Positions 32,204-42,003 are shown, numbered from the stretch's first letter. The stretch: 64,000 nucleotides of DNA from Streptomyces sp. NBC_00102 (GCF_026343115.1 NZ_JAPEMC010000001.1:4173501-4237500); one strand, 5' to 3'. Program-made: numbers and translations. The notes: a model not told the origin generated them from the sequence alone.

Positions 32204-34063
32204 TCAGCGGCGCGCGGTCGGTCCCTCCGAGCGGTCGCCCGCCCCCGGCAGGCCACCGTCCCCGTGGCGCTCCGGGCGGTTCTGGGCTTCCGGCCGGCCG
32301 GACTTCTCCATGCGCGGGCTCTTCCCCCGGCGCCCGCCCGTCTCCGAGCGGCCCGTCCCGCGCCGGTCCGCCTCCGCCCGCCCCGGGGTGTCCGCCGCGC
32401 GGGCGGCCCCCGCGGCGCGGGCCGCCGCCGCGCTGCCGCGTCGCGCCTTCGGCGCGGGCTCGGGCCCGTCCGCCGCGCCGCTGAGCCGCTGCATGGTGTG
32501 GGCGATCCGGTCCAGGTGGGTGGCCCGGGCCAGCCTGGCCACGGCGTCGCCGTCCACCACGCCTGCCGCGTGCTGCCCCGTGTTCAGCCAGCCGGCCAGC
32601 TTGCCGCCCTCGCCGACCGCCCGCAGCCGGGCCTCGGTCGCGTCGCGTACCGGGTCGGTGGAGACCACCAGGAGCTCGTCGCCGCGCCGCAGCACGGTCG
32701 CGGGGGCGGGTACGAAGCTCGTACCGTCGCGGACCACCAGCGTGACGGCCGAGCCGGCCGGGAGGCGCAGCTCGCCCACCTCCACACCGTGCATCCGCGA
32801 CTTCGCCGGGATCGCGACGGAGAGCAGGTGTCCGCGCAAACGCTCCAGGGGCGCGGACTCGATCCCCAGGTCGGCCGCTTCGGACGGGTCCTCGGCGATC
32901 TTCAGCGCCTTGGCGAGCCAGGGCAGCGTCGGGCCCTGGATCAGCGTGTAGACGATGACCAGCACGAAGACGATGTTGAAGACGCGGGTGGAGCCGTCGA
33001 TGCCGGCCACCATCGGGATGGTGGCGAGGATGATGGGGACGGCGCCGCGCAGCCCCGCCCAGGACATCAGGGTCTTCTCGCGTTTGGGCAGCCGGAAGGG
33101 CGCCAGGCTCAGGAAGACCGAGAGGGGCCGGGCCACCACGGTGAGCACCAGGCCCACGACCACCGCGGGCCAGAAGTCGTCGAGCAGGTCGTGCGGGGTG
33201 ACGAGCAGGCCGAGCAGGACGAACATGCCGATCTGGGCGAGCCAGCCGAGCCCGTCGGCGAAGCCCCGGGTGGCGGGCCAGTGCGGCAGCTTGGAGTTGC
33301 CGAGCACCATGGCGGCCAGGTAGACGGCGAGGAACCCGCTGCCGTGCGCGATGGCGCCCTCGGCGTACGCGGTGACCGCGATGGCCATCACGGCGATCGG
33401 GTAGAGGCCGGAGGCGGGCAGCGCGACATGGCGGAGCGCGTAGGCGCCGAGCCAGCCGGCGGCGAGGCCGATGGCGGCGCCGATGGCGAGTTCCAGCGCT
33501 ATCTCGCCGATCAGGACGTACCAGTGCTCGACCGGGCCGACGGTGGAGAACGCGAGGACGAGGATGACCACCGGGGCGTCGTTGAAGCCGGACTCGGCCT
33601 CCAGCACACCGGTGATCCGGGAGGGCAGCGGCACCTTGCGGAGTACCGAGAAGACGGCCGCCGCGTCCGTCGAGGAGACCACCGCGCCGATGATGAGCGC
33701 CTGCTTCCACTCCAGCCCGACGAGGTAGTGCGCCCCTGCCGCGGTGACGCCCACGCTGATGCCCACGCCCACGGTGGAGAGCACGGCCGCCGCCGGCAGC
33801 GCCGGTCTGACCTCTTTCCACTTCGTGCCCAGTCCGCCCTCGGCGAGGATCACGACCAGGGCGGCGTAGCCGATGACCTGGGTGAGTTCCGCGTTGTCGA
33901 ACTGGACGTCGAAGATGCCGTCCTGTCCGAGCGCGATGCCGATGCCGAGGTACAGGAGCAGGCTGGGAAGCCCGCTGCGGGACGAGACCCGGACCGCCGC
34001 CACCGCGACCAGCAGCACGAGCGAGGAGACCAGCAGGAGTTCGTTGAGCGTGTGGACAGACAG
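32204..34063 (-). CDS. K+/H+ antiporter NhaP2 (CvrA)-like, with TrkA-C domain
   Basis: A 619-residue cation/proton antiporter (CPA1) if read from CTG 34063, which has a GGAAG site; GTG 34018 would give 604 residues but removes the first half-helix. Twelve to thirteen helices span roughly 1-400 with the ion-binding ESGFNDAPVV. A TrkA-C regulatory domain follows at about 420-500 (VEVGELRLPAGSAVTLVVRD region). The last 110 residues are basic and low complexity. It exports K+ or Na+ in exchange for protons at the membrane. Confidence 0.8.
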   Translation of the reverse strand: MSVHTLNELLLVSSLVLLVAVAAVRVSSRSGLPSLLLYLGIGIALGQDGIFDVQFDNAELTQVIGYAALVVILAEGGLGTKWKEVRPALPAAAVLSTVGVGISVGVTAAGAHYLVGLEWKQALIIGAVVSSTDAAAVFSVLRKVPLPSRITGVLEAESGFNDAPVVILVLAFSTVGPVEHWYVLIGEIALELAIGAAIGLAAGWLGAYALRHVALPASGLYPIAVMAIAVTAYAEGAIAHGSGFLAVYLAAMVLGNSKLPHWPATRGFADGLGWLAQIGMFVLLGLLVTPHDLLDDFWPAVVVGLVLTVVARPLSVFLSLAPFRLPKREKTLMSWAGLRGAVPIILATIPMVAGIDGSTRVFNIVFVLVIVYTLIQGPTLPWLAKALKIAEDPSEAADLGIESAPLERLRGHLLSVAIPAKSRMHGVEVGELRLPAGSAVTLVVRDGTSFVPAPATVLRRGDELLVVSTDPVRDATEARLRAVGEGGKLAGWLNTGQHAAGVVDGDAVARLARATHLDRIAHTMQRLSGAADGPEPAPKARRGSAAAARAAGAARAADTPGRAEADRRGTGRSETGGRRGKSPRMEKSGRPEAQNRPERHGDGGLPGAGDRSEGPTARR

Positions 34064-34110
34064 GGCGCGCTTCCTTCCCCGTGTACGCCGCCGGGCAGGT
34101 TCCCGGCGGG

Positions 34111-34133
34111 TAGGTACTTCGTTACCTTACCTA
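34111..34133. promoter_or_regulatory. Dyad in the divergent antiporter/acylase region
   Basis: TAGGTA (34111-34116) and TACCTA (34128-34133) form an inverted pair 11 nt apart. TTAGGTAAGG on the complementary strand resembles half an iron (DmdR/IdeR) box, but the second half does not match well. Low-confidence operator between two divergent genes. Confidence 0.3.
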
Positions 34134-34280
34134 ATCTTTAACGCTTTCTTGACGCCTTCGATTATGTGTACGACCTGTGTGCGGATGCCTGCAGCCCCCC
34201 ACCGCGTCCGAGTCGGATCGGCGCTGCGCCTATGGTTGCCCTTGCACTCCCAGGACCACCCTGCCCCGCGAAGGACAGCG

Positions 34281-37040
34281 ATGCCCGCCAACACAACCGT
34301 CTCTGCCGGTCCTTCCGCTGCGAGGAAATCCGGCAGGAAGAAGGGGCGACGCGCCCGCCTCATCGTGATCGTCCTGGTCCTGGCGCTGGTCGCGGGTGTC
34401 GGGTACGGCGCGTACTGGTCCGTCGCCACGGTCCGGGCCTCGTACCCGCAGACCACCGGATCGATCGAGGTCCCGGGGCTGGCCGGAGACGTCGAGGTCA
34501 AGCGCGACGACTACGGCATCCCGCAGATCTACGCGGACACCGACGCCGACCTCTTCCGCGCCCAGGGCTTCGTCCAGGCGCAGGACCGCTTCTACGAGAT
34601 GGACGTCCGCCGTCACATGACGGCCGGGCGGCTCTCCGAGATGTTCGGATCCAGCCAGGTGGAGACCGACTCGTTCCTGCGCACGCTCGGCTGGCGGAAG
34701 GTCGCGCAGGAGGAGTACGACAAGGTCCTCAGCGCCGACACCAAGAAGAACCTCCAGGCGTACGCGGACGGCGTCAACGCGTATCTGAAGGGCAAGGACG
34801 GGAAGGACATCTCCGTCGAGTACGCGGCGCTCAACCTGACCAACGACTACAAGCCCACCGAGTGGACCCCGGTCGACTCGGTCGCGTGGCTGAAGGCGAT
34901 GGCCTGGGACCTGCGCGGCAACATGCAGGACGAGATCGACCGCTCGCTGATGACCAGCAGGCTCTCGGCGAAGCAGATCGCGGACCTGTACCCCGAGTAC
35001 CCGTACGACAAGCACGAGACGATCGTCGGCGAGGGCGCGGTCTCCTCCGTCACCGGGGAGTTCGACCCGGACGCCGAGGCGACCGACACCACCGTGGACG
35101 GGGACACCGTCGCCGGCGCCACCGAGGGGCTCAACACCCAGCTCGGCGCGCTCTCCGACACCCTGGACGAGATCCCGGCGTTGCTCGGCCCGAACGGCAA
35201 CGGCATCGGGTCGAACTCCTGGGTCGTCTCCGGCTCCCACACCACCACCGGCAAGCCGCTGCTGGCCAACGACCCGCACCTGGCGCCGATGCTGCCCTCG
35301 CTCTGGTACCAGATGGGGCTGCACTGCCGGGAGGTCTCGGCGAAGTGCCAGTACGACACCGCCGGCTACACCTTCTCGGGCATGCCCGGTGTGATCATCG
35401 GTCACAACCAGGACGTGGCCTGGGGGCTCACCAACCTCGGCGCCGACGTGACCGACCTCTTCCTGGAGAAGGTCTCCACCGACGGCTACCTCTACGACGG
35501 AAAGACGGTCCCCTTCACCACCCGTGAGGAGACCATCAAGGTCGCCGGTGGAAAGAGCCGGAAAATCACCGTCCGCGAGACCAACAACGGCCCCGTCGTC
35601 TCGGACCGCAGCGGCGAGCTGGAGAAGGTCGGCCAGAAGGCCCCCGTCGACGGCGCCGCCCCCGACCGCGCCTCCGGGTACGCCGTCTCGCTGAAGTGGA
35701 CCGCCCTCCAGCCCGGCCACTCCATGGACGCCGTCTTCGAACTGGACCGCGCCGACGACTTCGCGTCCTTCCGCGATGCCGCCAAGGACTTCGAGGTCCC
35801 CTCGCAGAACCTCGTCTACGCCGACACCAAGGGCAACATCGGCTACCAGGCACCCGGCTGGATCCCGGTCCGCAAGTCCGGCGACGGCACCATGCCGATG
35901 CCCGGCTGGTCCTCGAAGTACGGCTGGAAGAAGGACCCGATCCCCTTCAGCGAGCTGCCCTACGAATACAACCCGGACCGCGGCTACATCGTCACCGCGA
36001 ACCAGGCGGTCGTCGACGACACGTACCCCGAGCTCCTCACCAAGGACTGGGGCTACGGCACCCGCAGCCAGCGCATCAACGACCTCATCGCGTCGAAGAT
36101 CAAGGGCGGCGAGAAGATCTCGACCGACGACATGCAGAAGATGCAGATGGACAACACCAGCGAGATCGCCGCGCTGCTGGTGCCCAAGCTGCTGAGCATC
36201 AACATCGCCGACAAGGACGTCCGCGAGGCGCAGAAGCTGCTGGAGGGCTGGGACTACACCCAGGACTCCGACTCGGCCGCCGCCGCGTACTTCAACGGCG
36301 TCTGGCGCAACATCCTGATGCTCGCCTTCGGCGACAAGCTGCCCAAGGAGATGCGCGTCAAGGGGGACTGCATCTACGTCACCCGCGCCGACGCCACCGG
36401 CCCCGTCGACGAGCAGAACAAGCTGGTCCGCGAATGCGGCCAGCGCGACGCGGACTCGGCGCAGCCGGACGGCGGCGACCGCTGGAACGAGGTCGTCGCC
36501 AAGATTCTGGACGACGAGGACAACGCCTGGTGGAAGGTGCCGGCCCAGGGCCGCGAGACCGCCATCGACAACCGCGACCAGCTGTTCGCCCGCGCCATGG
36601 ACGACGCCCGCTGGGAGCTGACCGCCAAGCTCGGCAAGGACATCTCCACCTGGAGCTGGGGCCGGCTGCACCAGCTGACGCTGAAGAACCAGACCCTCGG
36701 CACCTCCGGTCCGGGCCTGCTCCAGAAGGCCCTGAACCGCGGTCCGTGGAACCTCGGCGGCGGCGAGGCGGCGGTCGACGCCACCGGCTGGAACGCGGCC
36801 GGCGGCTACGACGTCATCTGGGTGCCGTCGATGCGGATGGTGCTGAACGTCGGCGACTGGGACAAGTCCCGGTGGATCAACCTCACCGGCGCCTCCGGGC
36901 ACGCGTTCAGCGCGCACTACACCGACCAGACCGACAAGTGGGTCAACGGCGAACTGCTCGACTGGTCGTTCGGTGCCGACGCGGTCGACGCCTCGACGGT
37001 CGACACGCTGACCCTCAAGCCCGCGGCGGCCACCGGCTGA
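34281..37040 (+). CDS. Penicillin acylase-family (Ntn) amidase, membrane-anchored
   Basis: A 919-residue S45 precursor. A basic stretch and one hydrophobic helix (about 25-50) export or anchor it. The alpha chain runs to about residue 310. The nucleophile is Ser311 in GIGSNSWVVSG, freed by autocleavage. The beta chain contains the acylase landmarks NDPHL, the VIIGHN block and YVTRADATGP region. It hydrolyses acyl amides such as acyl-homoserine lactones, beta-lactam side chains or lipopeptides. ATG 34281 has an AAGGA site. Confidence 0.87.
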   Translation: MPANTTVSAGPSAARKSGRKKGRRARLIVIVLVLALVAGVGYGAYWSVATVRASYPQTTGSIEVPGLAGDVEVKRDDYGIPQIYADTDADLFRAQGFVQAQDRFYEMDVRRHMTAGRLSEMFGSSQVETDSFLRTLGWRKVAQEEYDKVLSADTKKNLQAYADGVNAYLKGKDGKDISVEYAALNLTNDYKPTEWTPVDSVAWLKAMAWDLRGNMQDEIDRSLMTSRLSAKQIADLYPEYPYDKHETIVGEGAVSSVTGEFDPDAEATDTTVDGDTVAGATEGLNTQLGALSDTLDEIPALLGPNGNGIGSNSWVVSGSHTTTGKPLLANDPHLAPMLPSLWYQMGLHCREVSAKCQYDTAGYTFSGMPGVIIGHNQDVAWGLTNLGADVTDLFLEKVSTDGYLYDGKTVPFTTREETIKVAGGKSRKITVRETNNGPVVSDRSGELEKVGQKAPVDGAAPDRASGYAVSLKWTALQPGHSMDAVFELDRADDFASFRDAAKDFEVPSQNLVYADTKGNIGYQAPGWIPVRKSGDGTMPMPGWSSKYGWKKDPIPFSELPYEYNPDRGYIVTANQAVVDDTYPELLTKDWGYGTRSQRINDLIASKIKGGEKISTDDMQKMQMDNTSEIAALLVPKLLSINIADKDVREAQKLLEGWDYTQDSDSAAAAYFNGVWRNILMLAFGDKLPKEMRVKGDCIYVTRADATGPVDEQNKLVRECGQRDADSAQPDGGDRWNEVVAKILDDEDNAWWKVPAQGRETAIDNRDQLFARAMDDARWELTAKLGKDISTWSWGRLHQLTLKNQTLGTSGPGLLQKALNRGPWNLGGGEAAVDATGWNAAGGYDVIWVPSMRMVLNVGDWDKSRWINLTGASGHAFSAHYTDQTDKWVNGELLDWSFGADAVDASTVDTLTLKPAAATG

Positions 37041-37067
37041 CCGGGCGCCGGAGCGCGCGGAGGCCGG

Positions 37068-37709
37068 TCACCGGCCGAAGCGGCGCGTTCCGGCCGGAGT
37101 GACGACGGCGTCCACGGGGTGGTCGTGCGGTTCCGCCGGAACCCGCGCGACCACCTCGTGTCCGTAGAGCAGCACCACCAGCGCCGGGTGCGCCCCCGCC
37201 GCGGTGAGCCGGGCCAGCACCCGGTCGTAACTGCCGCCGCCCCGGCCGAGCCGCATGCCGCGGGTGTCGGCGGCGAGGCCGGGCAGCAGCACCGCGCCGG
37301 CGTCGAGGACGGCCGCCGGGCCGAGCCGGGGGCCGCCGGGTTCGAGCAGCCCGCGCCCCGCCTTCAGCAGCCGGTCCGGGCTCTCGTACACCGCCCAGTC
37401 CAGGTCGTTGTCGGGGAGCAGCACCGGCAGCAGGACGCGTACGCCCCGGGCGCGCAGCGCGTCGAGCAGTGCGCGGGTCCCCGGTTCGCGTCCCACCGAG
37501 ACGTAGGCGGCGACGGTCCGGGCGCCGGAGAGTTCGGGCAGGGTGAGTGCGGTACGGGCCAGCGCGTCGGCGGAGTCCGTCAGTTGTTCCGGGGTCAGCG
37601 TCGCACGCGCGGCGAGCAGCTCGCGCCGCAGGGACGCCTTCAGGACCGGGGTGCCGGCAGGGACTCCGGCCAGGGCTTCGGCCTCTTCGCCGACGGGATC
37701 ACGGGGCAC
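37068..37709 (-). CDS. 5-formyltetrahydrofolate cyclo-ligase
   Basis: A 213-residue MTHFS. The ATP/folate motif GMRLGRGGGSYDRVLA lies near residues 151-166 and the N-terminal RRELLAARATL helix is typical. It converts 5-formyl-THF plus ATP to methenyl-THF in folate metabolism. It starts at GTG 37709 with the alternative being downstream. It is divergent from galU with a 94-nt shared promoter region. Confidence 0.87.
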   Translation of the reverse strand: MPRDPVGEEAEALAGVPAGTPVLKASLRRELLAARATLTPEQLTDSADALARTALTLPELSGARTVAAYVSVGREPGTRALLDALRARGVRVLLPVLLPDNDLDWAVYESPDRLLKAGRGLLEPGGPRLGPAAVLDAGAVLLPGLAADTRGMRLGRGGGSYDRVLARLTAAGAHPALVVLLYGHEVVARVPAEPHDHPVDAVVTPAGTRRFGR

Positions 37710-37803
37710 AGCAAGCTCACACTTTTCTCATAAGGCCGCATAGGCGCACAAAGTTAACCGGATGGTCTGCTTCCGTTCCTGCTCAGCCGTTATGGTTCTG
37801 CGC

Positions 37804-38706
37804 ATGAACGAGTCGACACCCAGGATCAGCAAGGCCGTCATTCCGGCCGCAGGTCTCGGTACCCGCTTCCTGCCGGCTACGAAGGCCACTCCCAAGGAGA
37901 TGCTGCCCGTCGTCGACAAGCCGGCCATCCAGTACGTCGTCGAAGAAGCCGTCGCCGCCGGCCTCTCCGACGTACTGATGATCACCGGACGCAACAAGCG
38001 TCCGCTGGAAGACCACTTCGACCGTAACTACGAGCTGGAATCCGCGCTGACCCGCAAGGGGGACGCCGAACGGCTCCAGAAGGTACAGCAGTCCAGCGAC
38101 CTCGCCACCATGCACTACGTCCGCCAGGGCGACCCCCGCGGTCTCGGCCACGCCGTACTGTGCGCCGCCCCGCACGTCGGTGACCAGCCGTTCGCGGTCC
38201 TCCTCGGCGACGACCTGATCGACCCGCGCGACGCCCTGCTGGCGCGGATGGTGGAGGTCCAGGAGCGCGAGGGCGGCAGCGTCATCGCGCTGATGGAGGT
38301 CGACCCGTCGCAGATCCACCTGTACGGCTGCGCCGCGGTGGAGGACACCGCCGAGGACGGCGTCGTCCGCATCACCGGCCTGGTGGAGAAGCCCGACCCG
38401 GCCGAAGCGCCCAGCAACCTCGCCATCATCGGCCGGTACGTGCTCGACCCCGCCGTCTTCGGCATACTCCGACGGACCGAGCCCGGCCGGGGCGGCGAGA
38501 TCCAGCTGACCGACGCCCTCCAACTGCTCGCGGCCGACGAGAAGATCGGCGGGCCGGTGCACGGCGTCGTCTTCAAGGGCCGCCGCTACGACACCGGCGA
38601 CCGGGGCGACTACCTCCGGGCCATCGTCCGGCTCGCCTGCGAACGCGAGGACCTCGGCCCGGACTTTCGCACCTGGCTCCGCCGTTACGTCACCGAGGAG
38701 ATGTAA
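37804..38706 (+). CDS. galU: UTP-glucose-1-phosphate uridylyltransferase
   Basis: A 300-residue GalU. The nucleotidyltransferase signature AVIPAAGLGTRFLPATKATPKEM (quoted in part: PAAGLGTRFLPATKATPK) is near 11-33. VLLGDDLID carries the Mg-binding acidic pair and LVEKP the sugar-binding region. It makes UDP-glucose for cell-wall and polysaccharide synthesis. ATG 37804. The next gene starts 4 nt beyond its stop, so galU and the glp/moeA gene form one operon. Confidence 0.93.
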   Translation: MNESTPRISKAVIPAAGLGTRFLPATKATPKEMLPVVDKPAIQYVVEEAVAAGLSDVLMITGRNKRPLEDHFDRNYELESALTRKGDAERLQKVQQSSDLATMHYVRQGDPRGLGHAVLCAAPHVGDQPFAVLLGDDLIDPRDALLARMVEVQEREGGSVIALMEVDPSQIHLYGCAAVEDTAEDGVVRITGLVEKPDPAEAPSNLAIIGRYVLDPAVFGILRRTEPGRGGEIQLTDALQLLAADEKIGGPVHGVVFKGRRYDTGDRGDYLRAIVRLACEREDLGPDFRTWLRRYVTEEM

Positions 38707-38710
38707 GTCC

Positions 38711-40021
38711 TTGAGCAGCACGATCTGGTCGGTCGACGACCACCTGGCCGACATCCTGGACGCGGTGAAACCGCTCGAACCCATCGAGCTGCAACTGGCC
38801 GACGCCCAGGGGTGTGTACTGGTCGAGGACGTCGTGGTGCGGATCGCGCTGCCCCCCTTCGACAACAGCTCCATGGACGGCTACGCGGTCCGGGTCGCCG
38901 ACGTCACCGGGGCGAGCGAGGAGTTCCCCTCGGTGCTCACCGTCCTCGGCGACGTGGCGGCCGGCAACGACGGGCTCCCCGGCGGCGGGGTGGTCGGCCC
39001 CGGCCAGGCCGCCCGGATCATGACCGGGGCCCCGCTGCCCAAGGGCGCCGAGGCCGTCGTCCCCGTCGAGTGGACGGACGGCGGTACGGGCGAGGGCCCC
39101 GCCACCACCATGCGCGCCCACCGGGACGCCCCGGAGGGCGCGAGCGGCGAGGTCCGGGTGTACCGGGCCGCCACGGCCGGAGCCCACGTCCGGGCCTCCG
39201 GCAGCGACGTGAAGCCCGGCGACCTGGCCCTCGCGGCCGGATCGGTCGTCGGCCCGCCGCAGGTCGGCCTGCTCGCCGCGATCGGCCGCGCCACCGTCAA
39301 GGTCCGACCCCGTCCCCGGGTGGTCGTCGTCTCCACCGGCAGCGAACTCGTCCAGCCCGGCGAAGAGCTGGCGGGCGGCCAGATCTACGACTCCAACAGC
39401 TACGCGCTCACCGCCGCCGCCCGCGACGCCGGCGCCCTCTCCTACCGCGTCGGCGCGGTCACCGACGACGCCGAGACGCTCCGCGCCACCATCGAGGACC
39501 AGCTCATCCGGGCCGACCTGGTGGTCACCACGGGCGGTGTCAGCGTCGGCGCGTACGACGTCGTCAAGGAGGCTCTCTCCTCGGTCGGCGACGAGGACGA
39601 GCCCGGCAGCGGCATCGACTTCCGCACCCTCGCCATGCAGCCCGGCAAACCACAGGGCTTCGGCTCCATCGGCGCCGAGCACATCCCGCTGATGGCACTC
39701 CCGGGCAACCCCGTCTCCGCCTACGTCTCCTTCGAACTCTTCGTCCGCCCCGCGATCCGCCGGCTGATGGGCCTCGAAGAGGTGCACCGGCCCACCGTCC
39801 GAGCCGCCCTCACCACCTCCGAGGCGCTCTCCTCCCCGGCCGGCAAACGGCAGTTCCTGCGCGGCTCGTACGACGAGGTGTCGGGCACCGTCGTCCCGGT
39901 GGGCGGCTCCGGCTCGCACCTGATCGCCGCGCTGGCACGGGCGGACGCGCTGATCGTGGTGCCCGAGGACGTCACCTCCGTGGAGCCCGGCACGGAGACC
40001 GAAGTGGTCCTGCTCCGCTGA
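38711..40021 (+). CDS. glp: MoeA/gephyrin-like molybdotransferase (Glp)
   Basis: A 436-residue MoeA-type protein starting at TTG 38711. Visible landmarks are ALPPFDNSSMDGYAV near 46-60, STGSELVQPGEEL near 215-227, TTGGVSVGAYD near 276-286 and ALPGNPVSAYVSFE near 337-350. MoeA inserts molybdate into adenylated molybdopterin. In Actinobacteria a MoeA-like paralogue, Glp, binds FtsZ and the membrane receptor GlpR/SepX. Since the SepX gene is only 2 kb on, this is probably Glp; MoeA proper cannot be excluded by sequence. Confidence 0.87.
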   Translation: MSSTIWSVDDHLADILDAVKPLEPIELQLADAQGCVLVEDVVVRIALPPFDNSSMDGYAVRVADVTGASEEFPSVLTVLGDVAAGNDGLPGGGVVGPGQAARIMTGAPLPKGAEAVVPVEWTDGGTGEGPATTMRAHRDAPEGASGEVRVYRAATAGAHVRASGSDVKPGDLALAAGSVVGPPQVGLLAAIGRATVKVRPRPRVVVVSTGSELVQPGEELAGGQIYDSNSYALTAAARDAGALSYRVGAVTDDAETLRATIEDQLIRADLVVTTGGVSVGAYDVVKEALSSVGDEDEPGSGIDFRTLAMQPGKPQGFGSIGAEHIPLMALPGNPVSAYVSFELFVRPAIRRLMGLEEVHRPTVRAALTTSEALSSPAGKRQFLRGSYDEVSGTVVPVGGSGSHLIAALARADALIVVPEDVTSVEPGTETEVVLLR

Positions 40022-40140
40022 GACGGCCACGGTGGCGGTACGGTGTCTGCCGCTGCCTCACCGGGGGACGTACCCCGGGCCCCCGGCCCGCACTCCGGTG
40101 CTGAGCGGGCGAACGGCGCCTTACCGCTAGGCGGAGTGAG

Positions 40141-40641
40141 TTGAGTACGCAGAACAGGCTGACGCACATCGACGAGGCGGGCGCGGCCCGCATGGTCGAC
40201 GTCTCGGCCAAGGACGTCACGGCGCGTGTCGCCCGGGCCAGCGGCCGGGTGCTCGTCTCGCCCCGGGTGATCGAGCTGTTGCGGGGCGAGGGAGTCCCCA
40301 AGGGCGACGCCCTCGCCACCGCCCGTATCGCCGGGATCATGGGGGCCAAGCGCACCCCCGACCTCATCCCGCTCTGCCACCCGCTCGCCGTCTCCGGCGT
40401 CGAGGTCGACCTGAGCGTGGCCGACGACGCGGTCGAGATCACCGCCACGGTGAAGACCACGGACCGCACCGGCGTCGAGATGGAGGCGCTGACGGCGGTC
40501 TCGGTCGCCGCGCTCACCGTGATCGACATGGTGAAGGCGGTTGACAAGGCCGCGGTCATCACCGACGTACGGGTCGAGACCAAGTCCGGCGGCAAGTCCG
40601 GAGACTGGGTACGCCCGGCACGGCCGGGAGCGGACGCGTGA
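40141..40641 (+). CDS. moaC: Cyclic pyranopterin monophosphate synthase
   Basis: A 166-residue MoaC. The landmarks are GIMGAKRTPDLIPLCHPL near 77-94 and KTTDRTGVEMEALTAVSVAALT near 106-127 (quoted in part: DRTGVEMEALTAVSVAA). It converts the MoaA product into cyclic pyranopterin monophosphate. Start is TTG 40141. Its stop overlaps the mog start by 4 nt (GTGA), giving coupling. Confidence 0.92.
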   Translation: MSTQNRLTHIDEAGAARMVDVSAKDVTARVARASGRVLVSPRVIELLRGEGVPKGDALATARIAGIMGAKRTPDLIPLCHPLAVSGVEVDLSVADDAVEITATVKTTDRTGVEMEALTAVSVAALTVIDMVKAVDKAAVITDVRVETKSGGKSGDWVRPARPGADA

Positions 40642-41273
40642 GCGCCTCCGGCTCCCCGGCCAACGGCTCCTCGGCCTCGGAAGGTCCGGCTTCAGGCCTT
40701 CCGGCTTCCGGCGGCCCGGCTTCAGGTTCCCCGGCTTCCGGCGGGTCGGCCGAAGCGCGTTCCGGGGGCACCGGCCCCGCCCCGTACACCGCGCTCGTCA
40801 TCACCGCCTCCAACCGCGCCGCCGCCGGCGTCTACCCCGACAAGGGCGGCCCGATCCTCGTGGAGGGGCTCACCGGCCTCGGGTTCGCCACGGACGGACC
40901 GCTGGTCGTGCCGGACGGCGAGCCGGTCGAGCTGTCGCTGCGCGCCGGGATCGCCACCGGATACGACGTCATCCTGACCACCGGCGGTACCGGCATCTCG
41001 CCCACCGACCTCACCCCCGAGATGACCCGCAGGGTGCTGGACCACGAGGTGCCCGGCATCCCGGAGGCGATCCGCGCCGAGAACCGCGCCGCCGTACCGG
41101 CCGCCGCGCTCTCCCGGGGGCTCGCCGGGGTCGCCGGGCGCACGCTGATCGTCAATCTGCCCGGTTCGACCGGGGGGGTGCGCGACGGGCTCACCGTCCT
41201 CGGCCGGATCGTGACGCACGCCGTCGACCAGCTGCGCGGCGGCGACCACCCACTGCCCGGGAGCCCGTCCTGA
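40638..41273 (+). CDS. MogA/MoaB-family molybdopterin adenylyltransferase with PASG-repeat N-terminus
   Basis: A 211-residue protein. Residues 1-50 are low complexity with several PASG/GSPAS units. The catalytic domain starts at ALVITASNRAAAG with LTTGGTGISPTDLTPE and LIVNLPGSTGGVRDG, the MogA/MoaB landmarks. It adenylates molybdopterin before Mo insertion. GTG 40638 overlaps moaC. The N-terminal repeat is not in ordinary MogA (about 160-195 residues) and may be a local expansion. Confidence 0.88.
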   Translation: MSASGSPANGSSASEGPASGLPASGGPASGSPASGGSAEARSGGTGPAPYTALVITASNRAAAGVYPDKGGPILVEGLTGLGFATDGPLVVPDGEPVELSLRAGIATGYDVILTTGGTGISPTDLTPEMTRRVLDHEVPGIPEAIRAENRAAVPAAALSRGLAGVAGRTLIVNLPGSTGGVRDGLTVLGRIVTHAVDQLRGGDHPLPGSPS

Positions 41274-41914
41274 ACGCCCACCTCTGGCCGGTGCTCCTGA
41301 AGGACGGCGAGGTCACGCTGCGGCCGATACGCCTGCGGGACCAGAACGTCTGGCGGGAGGTCAACCGACGCAACCGCGACTGGCTCCGCCCCTGGGAGGC
41401 CACCGTCCCGCCGCCCGTCCCCGGGGGCCCGGTCATCCGCAGGCCCACGTACCGGCAGATGGTCCGGCACCTGCGGTCCGAGGCGAGAGCCGGCCGGATG
41501 CTGCCGTTCGCGATCGAGTACGAGGGCCGTCTGGTGGGCCAGTTGACCGTCGCGGGCATTACCTGGGGCTCGATGTGCTCGGCCCACATCGGCTACTGGG
41601 TCGACCGGGAAGTCGCCGGTCGCGGTGTCATGCCCACCGCCGTGGCGCTCGCCGCCGACCATTGTTTCCGCCGGGTAGGTCTGCACCGCATCGAGATCTG
41701 CATTCGCCCCGAGAACCGGCCCAGCCGCCGGGTCGTGGAGAAACTCGGATTCCGTGAGGAAGGGCTGCGGCCTCGCTATCTCCACATCGACGGCGCCTGG
41801 CGGGACCACCTCATCTACGCGCTCACGTCGGAGGAGGCGGCCGACGGGATGCTCCGCCGCTGGCACCGGTCGAGGCCGGGGTCGAGGCCGGGGGAGTACC
41901 GGTCGGCCGAATAA
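41270..41914 (+). CDS. RimJ/RimL-type GNAT N-acetyltransferase (CTG start)
   Basis: A 214-residue GNAT with the RimJ/L pattern: LRPIRLRDQNVWREVN near 16-31, IGYWVDREVAGRGVMPTAV as the acetyl-CoA loop, HRIEICIRPENRPSRRVVEK near 141-160 and FREEGLRPRY. CTG 41270 has GGGAG 7 nt upstream and overlaps the mog stop as CTGA. GTG 41291 is the conservative alternative. N-terminal or aminoglycoside acetylation cannot be told apart. Confidence 0.82.
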   Translation: MNAHLWPVLLKDGEVTLRPIRLRDQNVWREVNRRNRDWLRPWEATVPPPVPGGPVIRRPTYRQMVRHLRSEARAGRMLPFAIEYEGRLVGQLTVAGITWGSMCSAHIGYWVDREVAGRGVMPTAVALAADHCFRRVGLHRIEICIRPENRPSRRVVEKLGFREEGLRPRYLHIDGAWRDHLIYALTSEEAADGMLRRWHRSRPGSRPGEYRSAE

Positions 41915-42003
41915 ATCAAATGCGTGTTCGAAATGAACGCCCTGTCGTCGCATTAAGCACCGGCAGCGTCACTCGTTGGTCTGAACAATCACAAAAAAGG
42001 CCC

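Noticed and set aside
34230..36917. 895-residue minus-strand frame opposite the penicillin acylase
   Set aside because: Antisense shadow of a GC-rich gene. The plus strand has the Ser311 nucleophile and acylase landmarks.
41931..41943. LexA (SOS) box before sepX
   Set aside because: GTTC-N5-GAAC has the half-sites in the wrong order and spacing for the Streptomyces LexA box (GAAC-N4-GTTC).
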